A stretch of DNA of 12,619 nt from an uncultured Collinsella sp. (GCA_959599635.1 CAUGJN010000038.1:1-12619), one strand, 5' to 3'. Counted from the stretch's first letter, positions 1 through 6,889 are shown. Translations and numbers: made by a program. Notes: a model not told the origin generated them from the sequence alone.

Positions 1-60
1 CTGCGCTGGAAAACGCTTCGCGTTTCCTCAGCTCCGCACCCTTGCGGGTTCGAATCCCAT
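1..60. repeat. Tandem repeat copy 1, conserved 60-bp block (cut by window edge)
   Basis: These 60 bases are identical to 186-245, exactly 185 bp downstream. The block holds two hairpins, at 8-27 (arms GGAAA-A-CGC / GCGTTTCC) and 34-47 (CCGCA / TGCGG). It ends in a tRNA T-arm-like string, GGGTTCGAATCCC, in + orientation. The element probably continues to the left, because the second copy has about 55 more bases of GC-rich sequence before this block. I see no coding function. Short open frames through it look spurious. Confidence 0.85.
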
Positions 61-70
61 GCGCTGGGCC

Positions 71-102
71 CAAAAAAGAAAGGCCCCCATAGCTGGGAGC
101 CT
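71..102 (-). terminator. Intrinsic terminator of the decapitated tRNA unit
   Basis: Read on the minus strand this is an 8-bp stem (81-88 with 95-102) with a 6-base loop, followed by a U-rich tract (complement of the A-rich run 72-81). The pair 85/98 is a G-U wobble only in the minus-strand RNA, which supports that direction. It sits in the same place relative to the tRNA-like 3' end at 113-130 as the second terminator does relative to tRNA-Val, but its stem sequence differs. Confidence 0.65.
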
Positions 103-112
103 ATCAAATCAG

Positions 113-130
113 TGGTGGGCGATGAGGGAT
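113..130 (-). pseudogene. 3' fragment of a tRNA-Val-like gene (T-stem, acceptor half, CCA)
   Basis: On the minus strand these bases read as the end of the T-loop (AT), the 3' T-stem CCCTC, the 3' acceptor strand ATCGCCC, discriminator A and CCA. They are identical to the end of the intact tRNA-Val at 298-373. The surrounding 22 bases (109-130) equal 294-315. Upstream on the minus strand the tRNA homology stops inside the T-loop and is replaced by repeat sequence. No matching 5' acceptor half is present, so this cannot fold as a tRNA. It is a remnant or an attachment-type duplication. Confidence 0.75.
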
Positions 131-245
131 GTCCGCGTGCGGCTGGCGCCGCCCGCTCTCGCTTCGGGCCTACGGCCCTCGCGTGCTGCGCTGGAAAACG
201 CTTCGCGTTTCCTCAGCTCCGCACCCTTGCGGGTTCGAATCCCAT
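131..245. repeat. Tandem repeat copy 2, GC-rich hairpin-rich element
   Basis: This 115-bp block lies between a tRNA 3' fragment and a terminator. It contains four consecutive hairpins: 139-152 (GCGGC/GCCGC), 166-178 (GGGCC/GGCCC), 193-212 (GGAAA-A-CGC/GCGTTTCC) and 219-232 (CCGCA/TGCGG). It ends in a T-arm-like GGGTTCGAATCCC in + orientation. Bases 186-245 are identical to 1-60. The strings TGTCCG near 131, CTGGAAA near 191-197 and the T-arm loosely recall tRNA-Ser(GGA), but the anticodon stem does not pair properly and a large insertion separates the parts. It is therefore at best a degenerate tRNA-derived repeat. No protein function is proposed. Confidence 0.75.
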
Positions 246-256
246 GAAATAGGCCC

Positions 257-288
257 AAACAAAAACGGTCCCCTTTCGAGGACCGTTT
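257..288 (-). terminator. Intrinsic terminator of tRNA-Val
   Basis: On the minus strand there is a perfect 9-bp stem (263-271 with 280-288, AAACGGTCC / GGACCGTTT) with an 8-base loop. It is followed by TTTTTGTTT, the complement of 257-265. It begins 10 bases downstream of the tRNA CCA end on that strand. Confidence 0.85.
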
Positions 289-297
289 CCAATTCAG

Positions 298-373
298 TGG
301 TGGGCGATGAGGGATTCGAACCCCCAGCCTTGTGCGTGTAAAGCACCTGCGCTAACCGTTGCGCCAATCGCCC
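298..373 (-). tRNA. tRNA-Val (anticodon UAC)
   Basis: The minus strand folds as a 76-nt canonical tRNA. The acceptor stem GGGCGAT/ATCGCCC is perfect and the D-stem is GCGC/GCGC, with a loop containing GG. The anticodon stem is GGTGC/GCACA with the outermost pair mismatched, around loop TTTACAC, which gives anticodon TAC. The T-arm is GGGGG-TTCGAAT-CCCTC. Discriminator A is followed by an encoded CCA at 298-300. UAC reads valine GUA and related codons. The gene has its own -10 box just upstream and a terminator downstream, so it is probably expressed alone. Confidence 0.95.
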
Positions 374-383
374 GTGCGGAGAG

Positions 384-389
384 AGTATA
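384..389 (-). promoter_or_regulatory. -10 box of tRNA-Val promoter
   Basis: On the minus strand TATACT lies 10 bases before the tRNA 5' end, so transcription would start close to the mature end. The -35 position has only a weak match (GGTGAA at 17-bp spacing). Confidence 0.45.
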
Positions 390-503
390 GCAAAATAATC
401 GCCCCATTCACCTCATATCCATTAAAGGTAACCGTCGCGTGTCACAGCGGAGCTGATTCAGTTGAGATTGCCTGAACATTCCGCCTCTCTTTACGCCCTC
501 GGG

Positions 504-509
504 TATACT
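504..509 (+). promoter_or_regulatory. Candidate -10 box upstream of asnB
   Basis: TATACT is 51 bases before the asnB start. No good -35 hexamer is seen at 16-18 bp spacing, which could mean a weak or activator-dependent promoter. Just upstream, 447-484 contains nested inverted arms (GCGGA/TCCGC and TTCAG/CTGAA). The rest of the 374-560 gap shows no gene. Confidence 0.35.
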
Positions 510-560
510 CAAAAGCTACTGATTCGATTTGATGCCCAGCAACAGCAGAGGGGATAGTAT

Positions 561-2441
561 ATGTGCGGTTTTGTCGGTTTTGTCGGTGGGACGGATAACC
601 AATCCGAGGTGCTCACCAAGATGATGGACCGCATCGTCCATCGCGGTCCCGACATGGGCGGTCAGTTTATCGACGGCCGCGTTGCCCTGGGCTTCCGCCG
701 CCTGTCGATCCTCGACCTGACCGAGGCCGGTGCTCAGCCCATGGCCAATGAGGACGGCAGCGTCGTTATCGTCTTCAACGGCGAGATCTACAACCTCCAG
801 GAGCTTCGCTCCGAGCTCGAGGCCAAGGGCTACAAGTTCCACTGCGGCGCCGACACCGAGAGTCTCCTACACGGCTACGAGGAGTGGGGCGAGGCCGTCC
901 TCGATCGCCTGCGCGGTATGTACGCCTTCGTCATCTGGGACAAAAAGAAGAACAAGCTTTTTGGCGCCCGCGATATCTTTGGCATCAAGCCGCTCTACTA
1001 CTATCCCATGGCCGATGCGGGCGACGGCGCTCCGGGCGTGCTCTTTGGTTCCGAGATTAAGAGCTTCCTGGACTACCCGCACTTCCACAAGGCGGTCAAC
1101 AAAAAGGCCCTGCGTCCGTACATGACGCTGCAGTATTCGGCAACCGAGGAGACCTTCTTCGAGGGTGTCTACAAGCTGCCGCCGGCGCATTACTTTACCG
1201 TAGACATCCCGACCGGCAAGATGAACATCGAGCGCTACTGGGATTGCGATTACTCTGCCGTCGAGAAGCCGTTCGAGGAGTACGTCGACGAGCTGGACGA
1301 GGTCGTGCACGAGAGCGTCGAGGCCCATCGCATCGCCGATGTTAAGGTCGCGTCGTTCCTCTCCGGCGGCGTCGACTCCAGCTACATCGCCGCTTGCCTC
1401 ATGCCCGACAAGACCTTCTCGGTGGGCTTCGATTACAAGAATTTCAACGAGACTAACTACGCCAAGGAACTTTCTGACAAGCTCGGCGTCGAGAACGTTC
1501 GCAAGATGATTACCGCCGACGAGTTCTTTGGTGCACTCGAGGACATCCAGTATCACATGGACGAGCCGCAGTCCAACCTGTCTTCCGTGCCGCTGTGGTT
1601 CTTGGCCGAGATGGCTCGCAAGGACGTCACCGTCGTGCTTTCGGGCGAAGGTGCCGACGAGCTTTTTGGCGGCTACGCCTACTACGAGGACACGGTCCCG
1701 GTCCGCAAGTACAAAAAGATGGTGCCGCTGCCCATCCGTCGCGCACTCGGTAACCTGGCGTTGCATATGCCGTACTTCAAGGGACATAACTTCCTGGTCA
1801 AGGGTGCCGAGATCCCCGAGAAGTCGTTCCTGGGACAGGCTCTGGTATGGCCGGAGCGCGAGGTCGACGGCGTGCTCAAGCCCGAGTACAACACCGGCGA
1901 CGGCGCCTTTGAGCTCGCTGCACCCATCTACGCACGCGTGAAGGGTCAGCCCGAACTGGTCAAGAAACAGTACCTGGACATGAACATGTGGCTCCCGGGC
2001 GACATTCTGCTCAAGGCCGACAAGATGTGCATGGCACATTCGCTGGAGCTGCGCGTGCCCTTCCTGGACCGCAAAGTCATGGAGTTCGCCGAGCACATTC
2101 CCGACCGCTACCGCATCAACGAGAACGGCAACAAACAGGTACTCCGCCACGCTGCCAACAAGTCGCTGCCCGATGAGTGGGCCACCCGTCCCAAGGTGGG
2201 CTTCCCGGTGCCGATTGTCTACTGGCTGCGCGAGCAAAAGTGGTACGACTATGTCAAGGAGTACTTCACCGCGCCGTGGGCAAGCGAGTTCTTCGATACC
2301 GACGAGCTCATGCACCTGCTCGATCTGCACTTTGCGGGCAAGGGCGATTTCCAGCGCAAGATCTATACGCCGCTCGTGTTCCTGGTGTGGTACAAGCGCT
2401 TCTTTATCGACGAGGACCAGCCCGCTGTTCAGGCTGCCTAG
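561..2441 (+). CDS. asnB: Asparagine synthase (glutamine-hydrolysing)
   Basis: The enzyme makes L-asparagine from aspartate, glutamine and ATP in the cytoplasm. The protein has 626 residues, a normal AsnB length. The N-terminal class II glutaminase domain (about 2-220) starts directly with the nucleophile Cys2 (MCGFVGF), which fixes the start, and carries RGPD (28-31) and NGEIYN (73-78). The synthetase domain follows, with PP-loop SGGVDSS at about 268-274 and SGEGADELFGG from 361. AGAGGGG at 547-553 is the ribosome binding site. A strong terminator follows the stop codon, so the gene is probably monocistronic. The main alternative is another AsnB-type amidotransferase acting on a different acceptor, but both active sites look intact and the architecture is standard. 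Confidence 0.95.
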   Translation: MCGFVGFVGGTDNQSEVLTKMMDRIVHRGPDMGGQFIDGRVALGFRRLSILDLTEAGAQPMANEDGSVVIVFNGEIYNLQELRSELEAKGYKFHCGADTESLLHGYEEWGEAVLDRLRGMYAFVIWDKKKNKLFGARDIFGIKPLYYYPMADAGDGAPGVLFGSEIKSFLDYPHFHKAVNKKALRPYMTLQYSATEETFFEGVYKLPPAHYFTVDIPTGKMNIERYWDCDYSAVEKPFEEYVDELDEVVHESVEAHRIADVKVASFLSGGVDSSYIAACLMPDKTFSVGFDYKNFNETNYAKELSDKLGVENVRKMITADEFFGALEDIQYHMDEPQSNLSSVPLWFLAEMARKDVTVVLSGEGADELFGGYAYYEDTVPVRKYKKMVPLPIRRALGNLALHMPYFKGHNFLVKGAEIPEKSFLGQALVWPEREVDGVLKPEYNTGDGAFELAAPIYARVKGQPELVKKQYLDMNMWLPGDILLKADKMCMAHSLELRVPFLDRKVMEFAEHIPDRYRINENGNKQVLRHAANKSLPDEWATRPKVGFPVPIVYWLREQKWYDYVKEYFTAPWASEFFDTDELMHLLDLHFAGKGDFQRKIYTPLVFLVWYKRFFIDEDQPAVQAA

Positions 2442-2466
2442 CCTCGGCTTACGAACGCCTGCGCGT

Positions 2467-2491
2467 AACGGCTCCTCCGGGAGCCGTTTTT
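2467..2491 (+). terminator. Intrinsic terminator of asnB
   Basis: A perfect 9-bp stem, AACGGCTCC (2467-2475) with GGAGCCGTT (2480-2488), closes a TCCG tetraloop and runs into five T residues. It lies 26 bases after the asnB stop. Confidence 0.92.
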
Positions 2492-2518
2492 GCGTGGGTG
2501 CGTTTCAGTTACTATAAA
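2490..2518 (+). promoter_or_regulatory. Candidate promoter of the murE-type gene
   Basis: TTGCGT (2490-2495) and TATAAA (2513-2518) are 17 bp apart. The -35 overlaps the T tract of the asnB terminator. The predicted transcription start would give a leader of about 30 nt before the ATG at 2554. Confidence 0.4.
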
Positions 2519-2553
2519 AACCGTCCCTGCCAAATGGCTGAGAAAGGTGAAAG

Positions 2554-4116
2554 ATGCACCATTCGGATTCCGCGACCGTGACCACGGTCGATACGCTTGC
2601 CAAGCTTCTCGATGTGTGCGGCGAGCTGCGCGCATCAGAGCAGGTTGACGAGCGTGCCGTGACCGGCTGCTCGTTTGATTCGCGCGCGGTCTCGGCAGGT
2701 GACGTGTTCTTTTGCAAAGGCGCTGCCTTTAAGCCCGCGTTTTTGAGCATGGCGCTCGATGCGGGCGCCGTCGCATTTGTGTGCGAAGAGTCGCTGGTCG
2801 AGTCTCTGGAACCGCTGGCGCAGGAGAGCGGTGCTGCGATGCTGGTTGTTGATAGCGTTCGCACGGCCATGGCCCTGTTGCCGCCGGAGGTCTACGACCG
2901 TCCCGACCACGACGTCAAGATCGTGGGCATCACCGGTACCAAGGGAAAGACCACTGCCGCTTTTATGCTCCAGTCCATCATCAAAGCGGCGGGCGAGTCC
3001 TGCGGCATGATCGGCTCGGTGAGTACCGACGATGGAATCGAGTGCTACGAGAGCACCAATACTACGCCCGAGGCCCCCGAGGTCTGGCGCCATATCGCCA
3101 ACTGTCGCGCGTCTGGTCGCCAGTCCATGGTCATGGAGGTCTCAAGCCAGGCGCTCAAGTACCAACGCGTCGAGAATCTGCCGTTTGACGTGGCGTGCTT
3201 CCTCAACATCGGGCGTGACCACATCTCACCGATCGAACACCCCACGTTTGAGGATTATTTTGAGAGCAAACTCAGGATCTTTGACCAGGCAAAGACCGCC
3301 GTGGTGAATCTGGGCACCGAAGAGGTTGACCGTGTGTTGGAGGCAGCGTTGACGGCCGAGCGCTTGGTGACCGTTGGCGTCGAGCATCCCGAGGCAAGCC
3401 TGTGGGCGAGCGATGTGCGCATGGTCGGCTTTAACATCGAGTTTAACCTGCATGGCCTGTGTGCCGACGAGTCCGAGGCGGGGGAGAAGGTCCTGCTGGG
3501 CATCGCGGGCGACTTTAACGTGGAAAACGCACTGGTCGCTATCGCCGCTGCGCGCGAGATCGGCATCGGTATCGAGGCTATCAAGAAGGGCCTCTCCAAA
3601 CTGCGTGTGCCGGGCCGTATGGAGGTCGTGGAGTCGAAGGACGGCCGCGTGATCTGCGTCGTTGACTACGCTCACAACCAGCTTTCGTTCCGGTCGCTTT
3701 TCTCGTCGGTCAAGCGCGCGTTTCCCACTAGTCCAGTCATTGCAGTGTTTGGCGCTGCCGGCGGCAAGGCGCAGGAGCGCCGCGAGCAGCTTCCGCGCGA
3801 GGCCGCATCATATTCCGACCTGATGATCTTTACCAACGAGGACCCGGCTCACGAGGATCCCATGAAGGTCTGTCGCGAGCTTGCCGAACATGTTCCCGAC
3901 GATACACCGAACAAGATCATCCTCGATCGCGAAGCCGCTGTGCATGCGGCGTTCAAGGCGGCGCGCGAGGAGTACGTCAACCCCGATGCTCCCACCATTG
4001 TCTTGCTGCTGGCAAAGGGTGACGAGGAGCTCATGCACGTGGGTGACGAGTTCGTGCCCATCGAGAGCGACCTTTCGTTGGCCAATCGCCTGATCGATGT
4101 TACCCAGTTTGACTAA
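2554..4116 (+). CDS. murE: MurE-type UDP-MurNAc-L-Ala-D-Glu : diamino acid ligase
   Basis: This ATP-dependent Mur ligase adds the third (diamino) residue to the peptidoglycan precursor UDP-MurNAc-L-Ala-D-Glu in the cytoplasm. It has 520 residues, typical of MurE. The N-terminal domain has the DSRAVSAGDVFF signature. The central ATPase domain has P-loop GITGTKGKTT at 125-134, LNIGRDHISPIEHPTFEDYF, and a following SKL whose lysine fits the carbamylated-Lys position. The C-terminal domain has KLRVPGRMEVV and a diamino-acid motif, NEDPAHEDP, at 428-436. Meso-DAP enzymes normally carry DNPR there, and Ala in place of Arg resembles L-lysine enzymes (S. aureus DNPA). I therefore infer Lys or ornithine rather than meso-DAP. 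AAAGGTG precedes the ATG. The gene stands outside any visible dcw cluster. A second MurE elsewhere, or a relaxed paralogue, cannot be excluded. Confidence 0.85.
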   Translation: MHHSDSATVTTVDTLAKLLDVCGELRASEQVDERAVTGCSFDSRAVSAGDVFFCKGAAFKPAFLSMALDAGAVAFVCEESLVESLEPLAQESGAAMLVVDSVRTAMALLPPEVYDRPDHDVKIVGITGTKGKTTAAFMLQSIIKAAGESCGMIGSVSTDDGIECYESTNTTPEAPEVWRHIANCRASGRQSMVMEVSSQALKYQRVENLPFDVACFLNIGRDHISPIEHPTFEDYFESKLRIFDQAKTAVVNLGTEEVDRVLEAALTAERLVTVGVEHPEASLWASDVRMVGFNIEFNLHGLCADESEAGEKVLLGIAGDFNVENALVAIAAAREIGIGIEAIKKGLSKLRVPGRMEVVESKDGRVICVVDYAHNQLSFRSLFSSVKRAFPTSPVIAVFGAAGGKAQERREQLPREAASYSDLMIFTNEDPAHEDPMKVCRELAEHVPDDTPNKIILDREAAVHAAFKAAREEYVNPDAPTIVLLLAKGDEELMHVGDEFVPIESDLSLANRLIDVTQFD

Positions 4117-4125
4117 TGAACCATG

Positions 4126-4158
4126 ATGGCGGCGGCGCCCTGAGTGCGCTGTCGCCAT
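4126..4158 (+). other. Stable 13-bp RNA hairpin after the murE-type gene
   Basis: Arms 4126-4138 and 4146-4158 pair over all 13 positions around a 7-base loop. Two pairs are G-U and would be mismatches on the minus strand, so the structure favours the + transcript. No T tract follows, so a classical intrinsic terminator is unlikely. An mRNA-protecting or processing hairpin between the Mur ligase and the HAD gene fits better. Confidence 0.6.
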
Positions 4159-4223
4159 AAGCGTGTTCCCTCAATCAAAACATGCCGTCCAAGTCCAAAC
4201 CCTTCTACGTAAACGGAGTAACC

Positions 4224-5135
4224 ATGTCCCACAACACCCTGCCGACCGTTGCCGAGCTTTCGGGCGAGATGCGCGAGCGTCTTGCCAAGGTTAAGTACGT
4301 CTTTACCGACCTGGACGCCACCATGCTCGCGCCCGGCTCGTGCGTGCTGCGCGACAACGACGGCAACCCCTCGACCAAGCTCGTCGAGGCTGTCGTGGCA
4401 CTTGCCCGCGCCGGCATCCAGGTGGTTCCCACCTCGGGTCGCAACCGCACCATGATCCACGAGGATGCGCGCGTGCTTGGCCTCAACTCCTACATTGGTG
4501 AGATGGGCGGCCTGGTCATGTACGATCTCAAGGCCAACGATTGGGAGTATCTGACCGGCGATATGCCCTACGACCCCGCCTGCGGCCTCACGCCGCATCA
4601 GGTGATCGAGCAGACTGGCGTGTGCGAGAAGATCCTCGCACGCTGGCCGCACAAGATCGAGTATCACAACGACATGTCGACCGGCTACAAGTATCGCGAG
4701 GTCACCGTCGGCATGCGCGGCGACATCCCCGATGACGAGGCGCAGGCCATTCTCGACGAGGCCGGCTGCGGCCTGGTGTGGGCCTGTAACGGTCACCTGA
4801 CTCATCTGTCCAAGCCGACGACGCTCGAGCTCGATCGCGTCGAGGACGGCCGCGCCTTCAACATCAATCCGGCGGGTCTCAACAAGGGCGTTGCCATTGC
4901 GCGCTTCTGCGAGCACCTAGGGATCGAGCGCGAGGAGACGCTCGCGCTCGGCGATTCCGAGTCCGACTTCTACATGGCCGAGCACGTGGGCACGTTCTGC
5001 CTGGTCGAGAATGGCCTGACGAGCGCCGGCGCGCCCGAGTTCCTGGCTGCTTGCGAGAACGCTTTCGTTACGCGCGGCAAAATTGTCGACGGTTGGGCGG
5101 CGACGGCAGAGCTGCTGGTCGCGGCGCGTTCGTAG
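4224..5135 (+). CDS. HAD-superfamily phosphatase (Cof/IIB-like)
   Basis: A 303-residue predicted cytoplasmic phosphatase of the haloacid dehalogenase superfamily. The motifs are in order: I, DLDAT at 29-33, with nucleophile Asp29 and acid/base Asp31; II, TSGR at 70-73; III, NKG at 220-222, with Lys221; IV, GDSESD at 243-248. A cap of roughly 140 residues between motifs II and III indicates the C2-cap type used on sugar phosphates and cofactors. The substrate cannot be read from sequence. I chose ATG 4224 because ACGGAG ends 5 bases before it. An in-frame ATG at 4182 would add 14 residues but has no ribosome binding site. It lies between cell-wall genes, but a role in wall synthesis is only suggested by position. 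Confidence 0.85.
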   Translation: MSHNTLPTVAELSGEMRERLAKVKYVFTDLDATMLAPGSCVLRDNDGNPSTKLVEAVVALARAGIQVVPTSGRNRTMIHEDARVLGLNSYIGEMGGLVMYDLKANDWEYLTGDMPYDPACGLTPHQVIEQTGVCEKILARWPHKIEYHNDMSTGYKYREVTVGMRGDIPDDEAQAILDEAGCGLVWACNGHLTHLSKPTTLELDRVEDGRAFNINPAGLNKGVAIARFCEHLGIEREETLALGDSESDFYMAEHVGTFCLVENGLTSAGAPEFLAACENAFVTRGKIVDGWAATAELLVAARS

Positions 5136-5186
5136 CGCGGCGTCGCCGCACTTGGACATGTCTTTTCGAGAGAGACTGGTGAGGTA

Positions 5187-6071
5187 ATGTCCGATATCGA
5201 GAATCCGGCAGGCGACACGCGCCCGATTGGCGTGTTCGATTCTGGTTTGGGCGGTCTGACGGTTGCGCGTGCCATCGCGACGGCGTTGCCGCACGAGTCC
5301 GTCTACTACTTCGGCGACACCAAACGCTGCCCCTACGGCACGCGCACCGAGGATGAGGTGCGCTCGTTTGCGTTGCAGGCGGGCCGTTGGCTGTCGAAGC
5401 ACGACGTCAAGATTATGGTCATCGCCTGCAACACGGCGACAGCTGCGGCCTTGCGTCTGGCCCAGCAGGTGCTCGACGTTCCCGTGATCGGTGTGATCGC
5501 GCCGGGTGCCCGTGCGGCAATCAACAGCACGCGTACGCGTCGCGTGGGCGTGCTCGCCACCAACCTCACTATTCGCTCGGGCGCCTACACGCGCGCCATT
5601 CAGGACCTGGATGCCGGCGTCGATGTATACGGCTGTCCTGCCTCGAGCTTTGTCGAGGTCGTTGAGCACGAGCTCGCCTCGGGTGCGCATCTGCAGGAAC
5701 AGTGGCTTGAGAACGAGGACGTCTTCGATACGCCTGCCGTACGTGCGCTGGTGGGTGCCACGGTTGAGCCGCTGCGCGACCACGGTATCGATACTGTGGT
5801 GCTCGGCTGCACGCATTTTCCGCTGCTCGTGGGGCCTATTCGCCATACGCTGGGTCCCGGAGTGCGCGTGGTGAGCTCCGCCGAGGAGACCACGCGCGAG
5901 CTGACCGATATTCTCACGCGCCGCGAGCAGCTGGCGGGCGACGCAGCCGAGCCGCAGCATCGCTTTGCGACGACGGCCGATAACATTGCCGAGTTTGCGG
6001 TGGCGGGCAGCTTTATCTTTGGCCAGCCGCTCAAAAGCATCGAGCATGTCGATATCGACGAACTGAAATAG
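5187..6071 (+). CDS. murI: Glutamate racemase
   Basis: Cofactor-independent racemase that converts L-glutamate to the D-glutamate used by MurD in peptidoglycan synthesis. It has 294 residues. The N-terminal signature GVFDSGLGGLTVA includes Asp18-Ser19. The first catalytic cysteine is Cys81 in ACNTATAAAL, and the second is Cys208 in LGCTHFPLL. YFGDTKRCPYG is also conserved. TGGTGAGG lies directly before the ATG. The gene follows the HAD gene by 51 bp and precedes rph by 55 bp, with no convincing terminator between them, so co-transcription is likely. It pairs logically with the MurE-type ligase upstream, whose substrate contains D-Glu. Aspartate racemase is an alternative family member, but the motifs fit MurI better. 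Confidence 0.95.
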   Translation: MSDIENPAGDTRPIGVFDSGLGGLTVARAIATALPHESVYYFGDTKRCPYGTRTEDEVRSFALQAGRWLSKHDVKIMVIACNTATAAALRLAQQVLDVPVIGVIAPGARAAINSTRTRRVGVLATNLTIRSGAYTRAIQDLDAGVDVYGCPASSFVEVVEHELASGAHLQEQWLENEDVFDTPAVRALVGATVEPLRDHGIDTVVLGCTHFPLLVGPIRHTLGPGVRVVSSAEETTRELTDILTRREQLAGDAAEPQHRFATTADNIAEFAVAGSFIFGQPLKSIEHVDIDELK

Positions 6072-6126
6072 ATGTAGGGCTACCGTCCAAAGACTTGCCC
6101 TCTTCTTCTGCCGAAAGGATATTTCT

Positions 6127-6852
6127 ATGGAGTACATGCAGGTCAACCGTGCCAACGGCCGTGCCGCCAATGAGCTGCGCTCCGTCAAGCTCACCCGTGG
6201 TGTTATGAAACATGCCCACGGCTCGTGCCTGGCTGAGTTCGGCGACACGCGCGTGCTTTGTGCCGCCACCATCGAGGAGGGCGTGCCGGGCTGGCGCAAG
6301 GGCGCCAAGGCCGGTTGGGTAACCGCAGAGTATGCCATGCTGCCGGCATCGACCGGTAAGCGTTGCAAGCGCGAGTACGCCAAGCGTAAGGGCCGCTCCA
6401 TGGAGATCGAGCGCCTCATCGGCCGCAGCCTGCGTACCGTCGTCAACATGAAGGCGCTCGGCGAGTACACCGTCACCGTCGACTGCGACGTGATCCAGGC
6501 CGATGGCGGTACGCGTACGGCGAGCATTACCGGCGCCTGGGTGGCGCTGCACGACGCCCTCGCCATGTGGGTCGAGGCAGGCAAGATCGAGCGCATCCCG
6601 CTTACCGGCCAGGTGGCTGCCATCTCCATGGGCGTTGTCGACGGCAATACACTGCTTGACCTCGATTATTCCGAGGACAGCCATGCCGAGGTCGACATGA
6701 ATCTCGTCGCCACCGACGCCGGTGAGATGATCGAGCTCCAGGGCACTGGCGAGCAGGCGCCCTTCGACCGTAAGCGCCTCAACGCCTTGCTCGACCTGGG
6801 CGACAAGGGTATCGCCGAGCTCATCGAGCTCCAGCGCCAAGCCATCGCCTAA
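6127..6852 (+). CDS. rph: Ribonuclease PH
   Basis: Phosphorolytic 3'-5' exoribonuclease that trims tRNA 3' ends as a hexameric ring in the cytoplasm. It has 241 residues, the usual length. Conserved segments are EFGDTRVLCAA, GWVTAEYAMLP, EIERLIGRSLR, the phosphate-binding DGGTRTASITGA (GGTRT at 127-131), and LLDLDYSEDSHAEVDMN with its metal or catalytic aspartates at about 178-190. The loop ASTGKRCKREYAKRKGRS departs from the common RSTHTRNxRE pattern but stays basic. The start at 6127 has AAAGGA 7 bases upstream; an in-frame ATG at 6136 is less well placed. Its neighbours murI and rdgB form a commonly seen conserved order. Confidence 0.95.
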   Translation: MEYMQVNRANGRAANELRSVKLTRGVMKHAHGSCLAEFGDTRVLCAATIEEGVPGWRKGAKAGWVTAEYAMLPASTGKRCKREYAKRKGRSMEIERLIGRSLRTVVNMKALGEYTVTVDCDVIQADGGTRTASITGAWVALHDALAMWVEAGKIERIPLTGQVAAISMGVVDGNTLLDLDYSEDSHAEVDMNLVATDAGEMIELQGTGEQAPFDRKRLNALLDLGDKGIAELIELQRQAIA

Positions 6853-6889
6853 CCTGCCAAAAAGGGACAGGTTTATTTTGGTAGGTTTT
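6851..6889 (+). terminator. Imperfect hairpin after rph, REP-like or terminator
   Basis: AACCTGCCAAAA (6851-6862) pairs with TTTTGGTAGGTT (6876-6887) over 12 bp with one G-U. The 13-base loop contains CAGGTT (6868-6873), which could instead pair with AACCTG (6851-6856). A short T run (6886-6889) follows. The rph stop codon is inside the left arm. It may terminate rph or may be a dispersed repeat. Confidence 0.4.

Noticed and set aside
59..367. Small open frames over the left-edge repeat and tRNA
   Set aside because: They translate tRNA T-arm and repeat sequence, which is a common source of spurious small proteins. No ribosome binding sites fit.
867..2330. 487-codon open frame antisense to asnB
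   Set aside because: Mirror frame of asnB codons, with no family motif.
5137..5149. GCGGC/GCCGC hairpin after the HAD gene as a terminator
   Set aside because: It is only 5 bp with a 3-base loop and no T tract; in such GC-rich sequence it is likely chance.
6127..6190. Missing Asp in the N-terminal R-x-D-G-R motif of RNase PH
   Set aside because: Functional RNase PH such as the E. coli enzyme also lacks it (RPAGR), so it is not a sign of inactivation.
4917..6647. 576-codon antisense open frame across the HAD gene, murI and rph
   Set aside because: It spans three clear genes and their gaps, has low-complexity Arg/Ser/Ala composition, and shows no motif.
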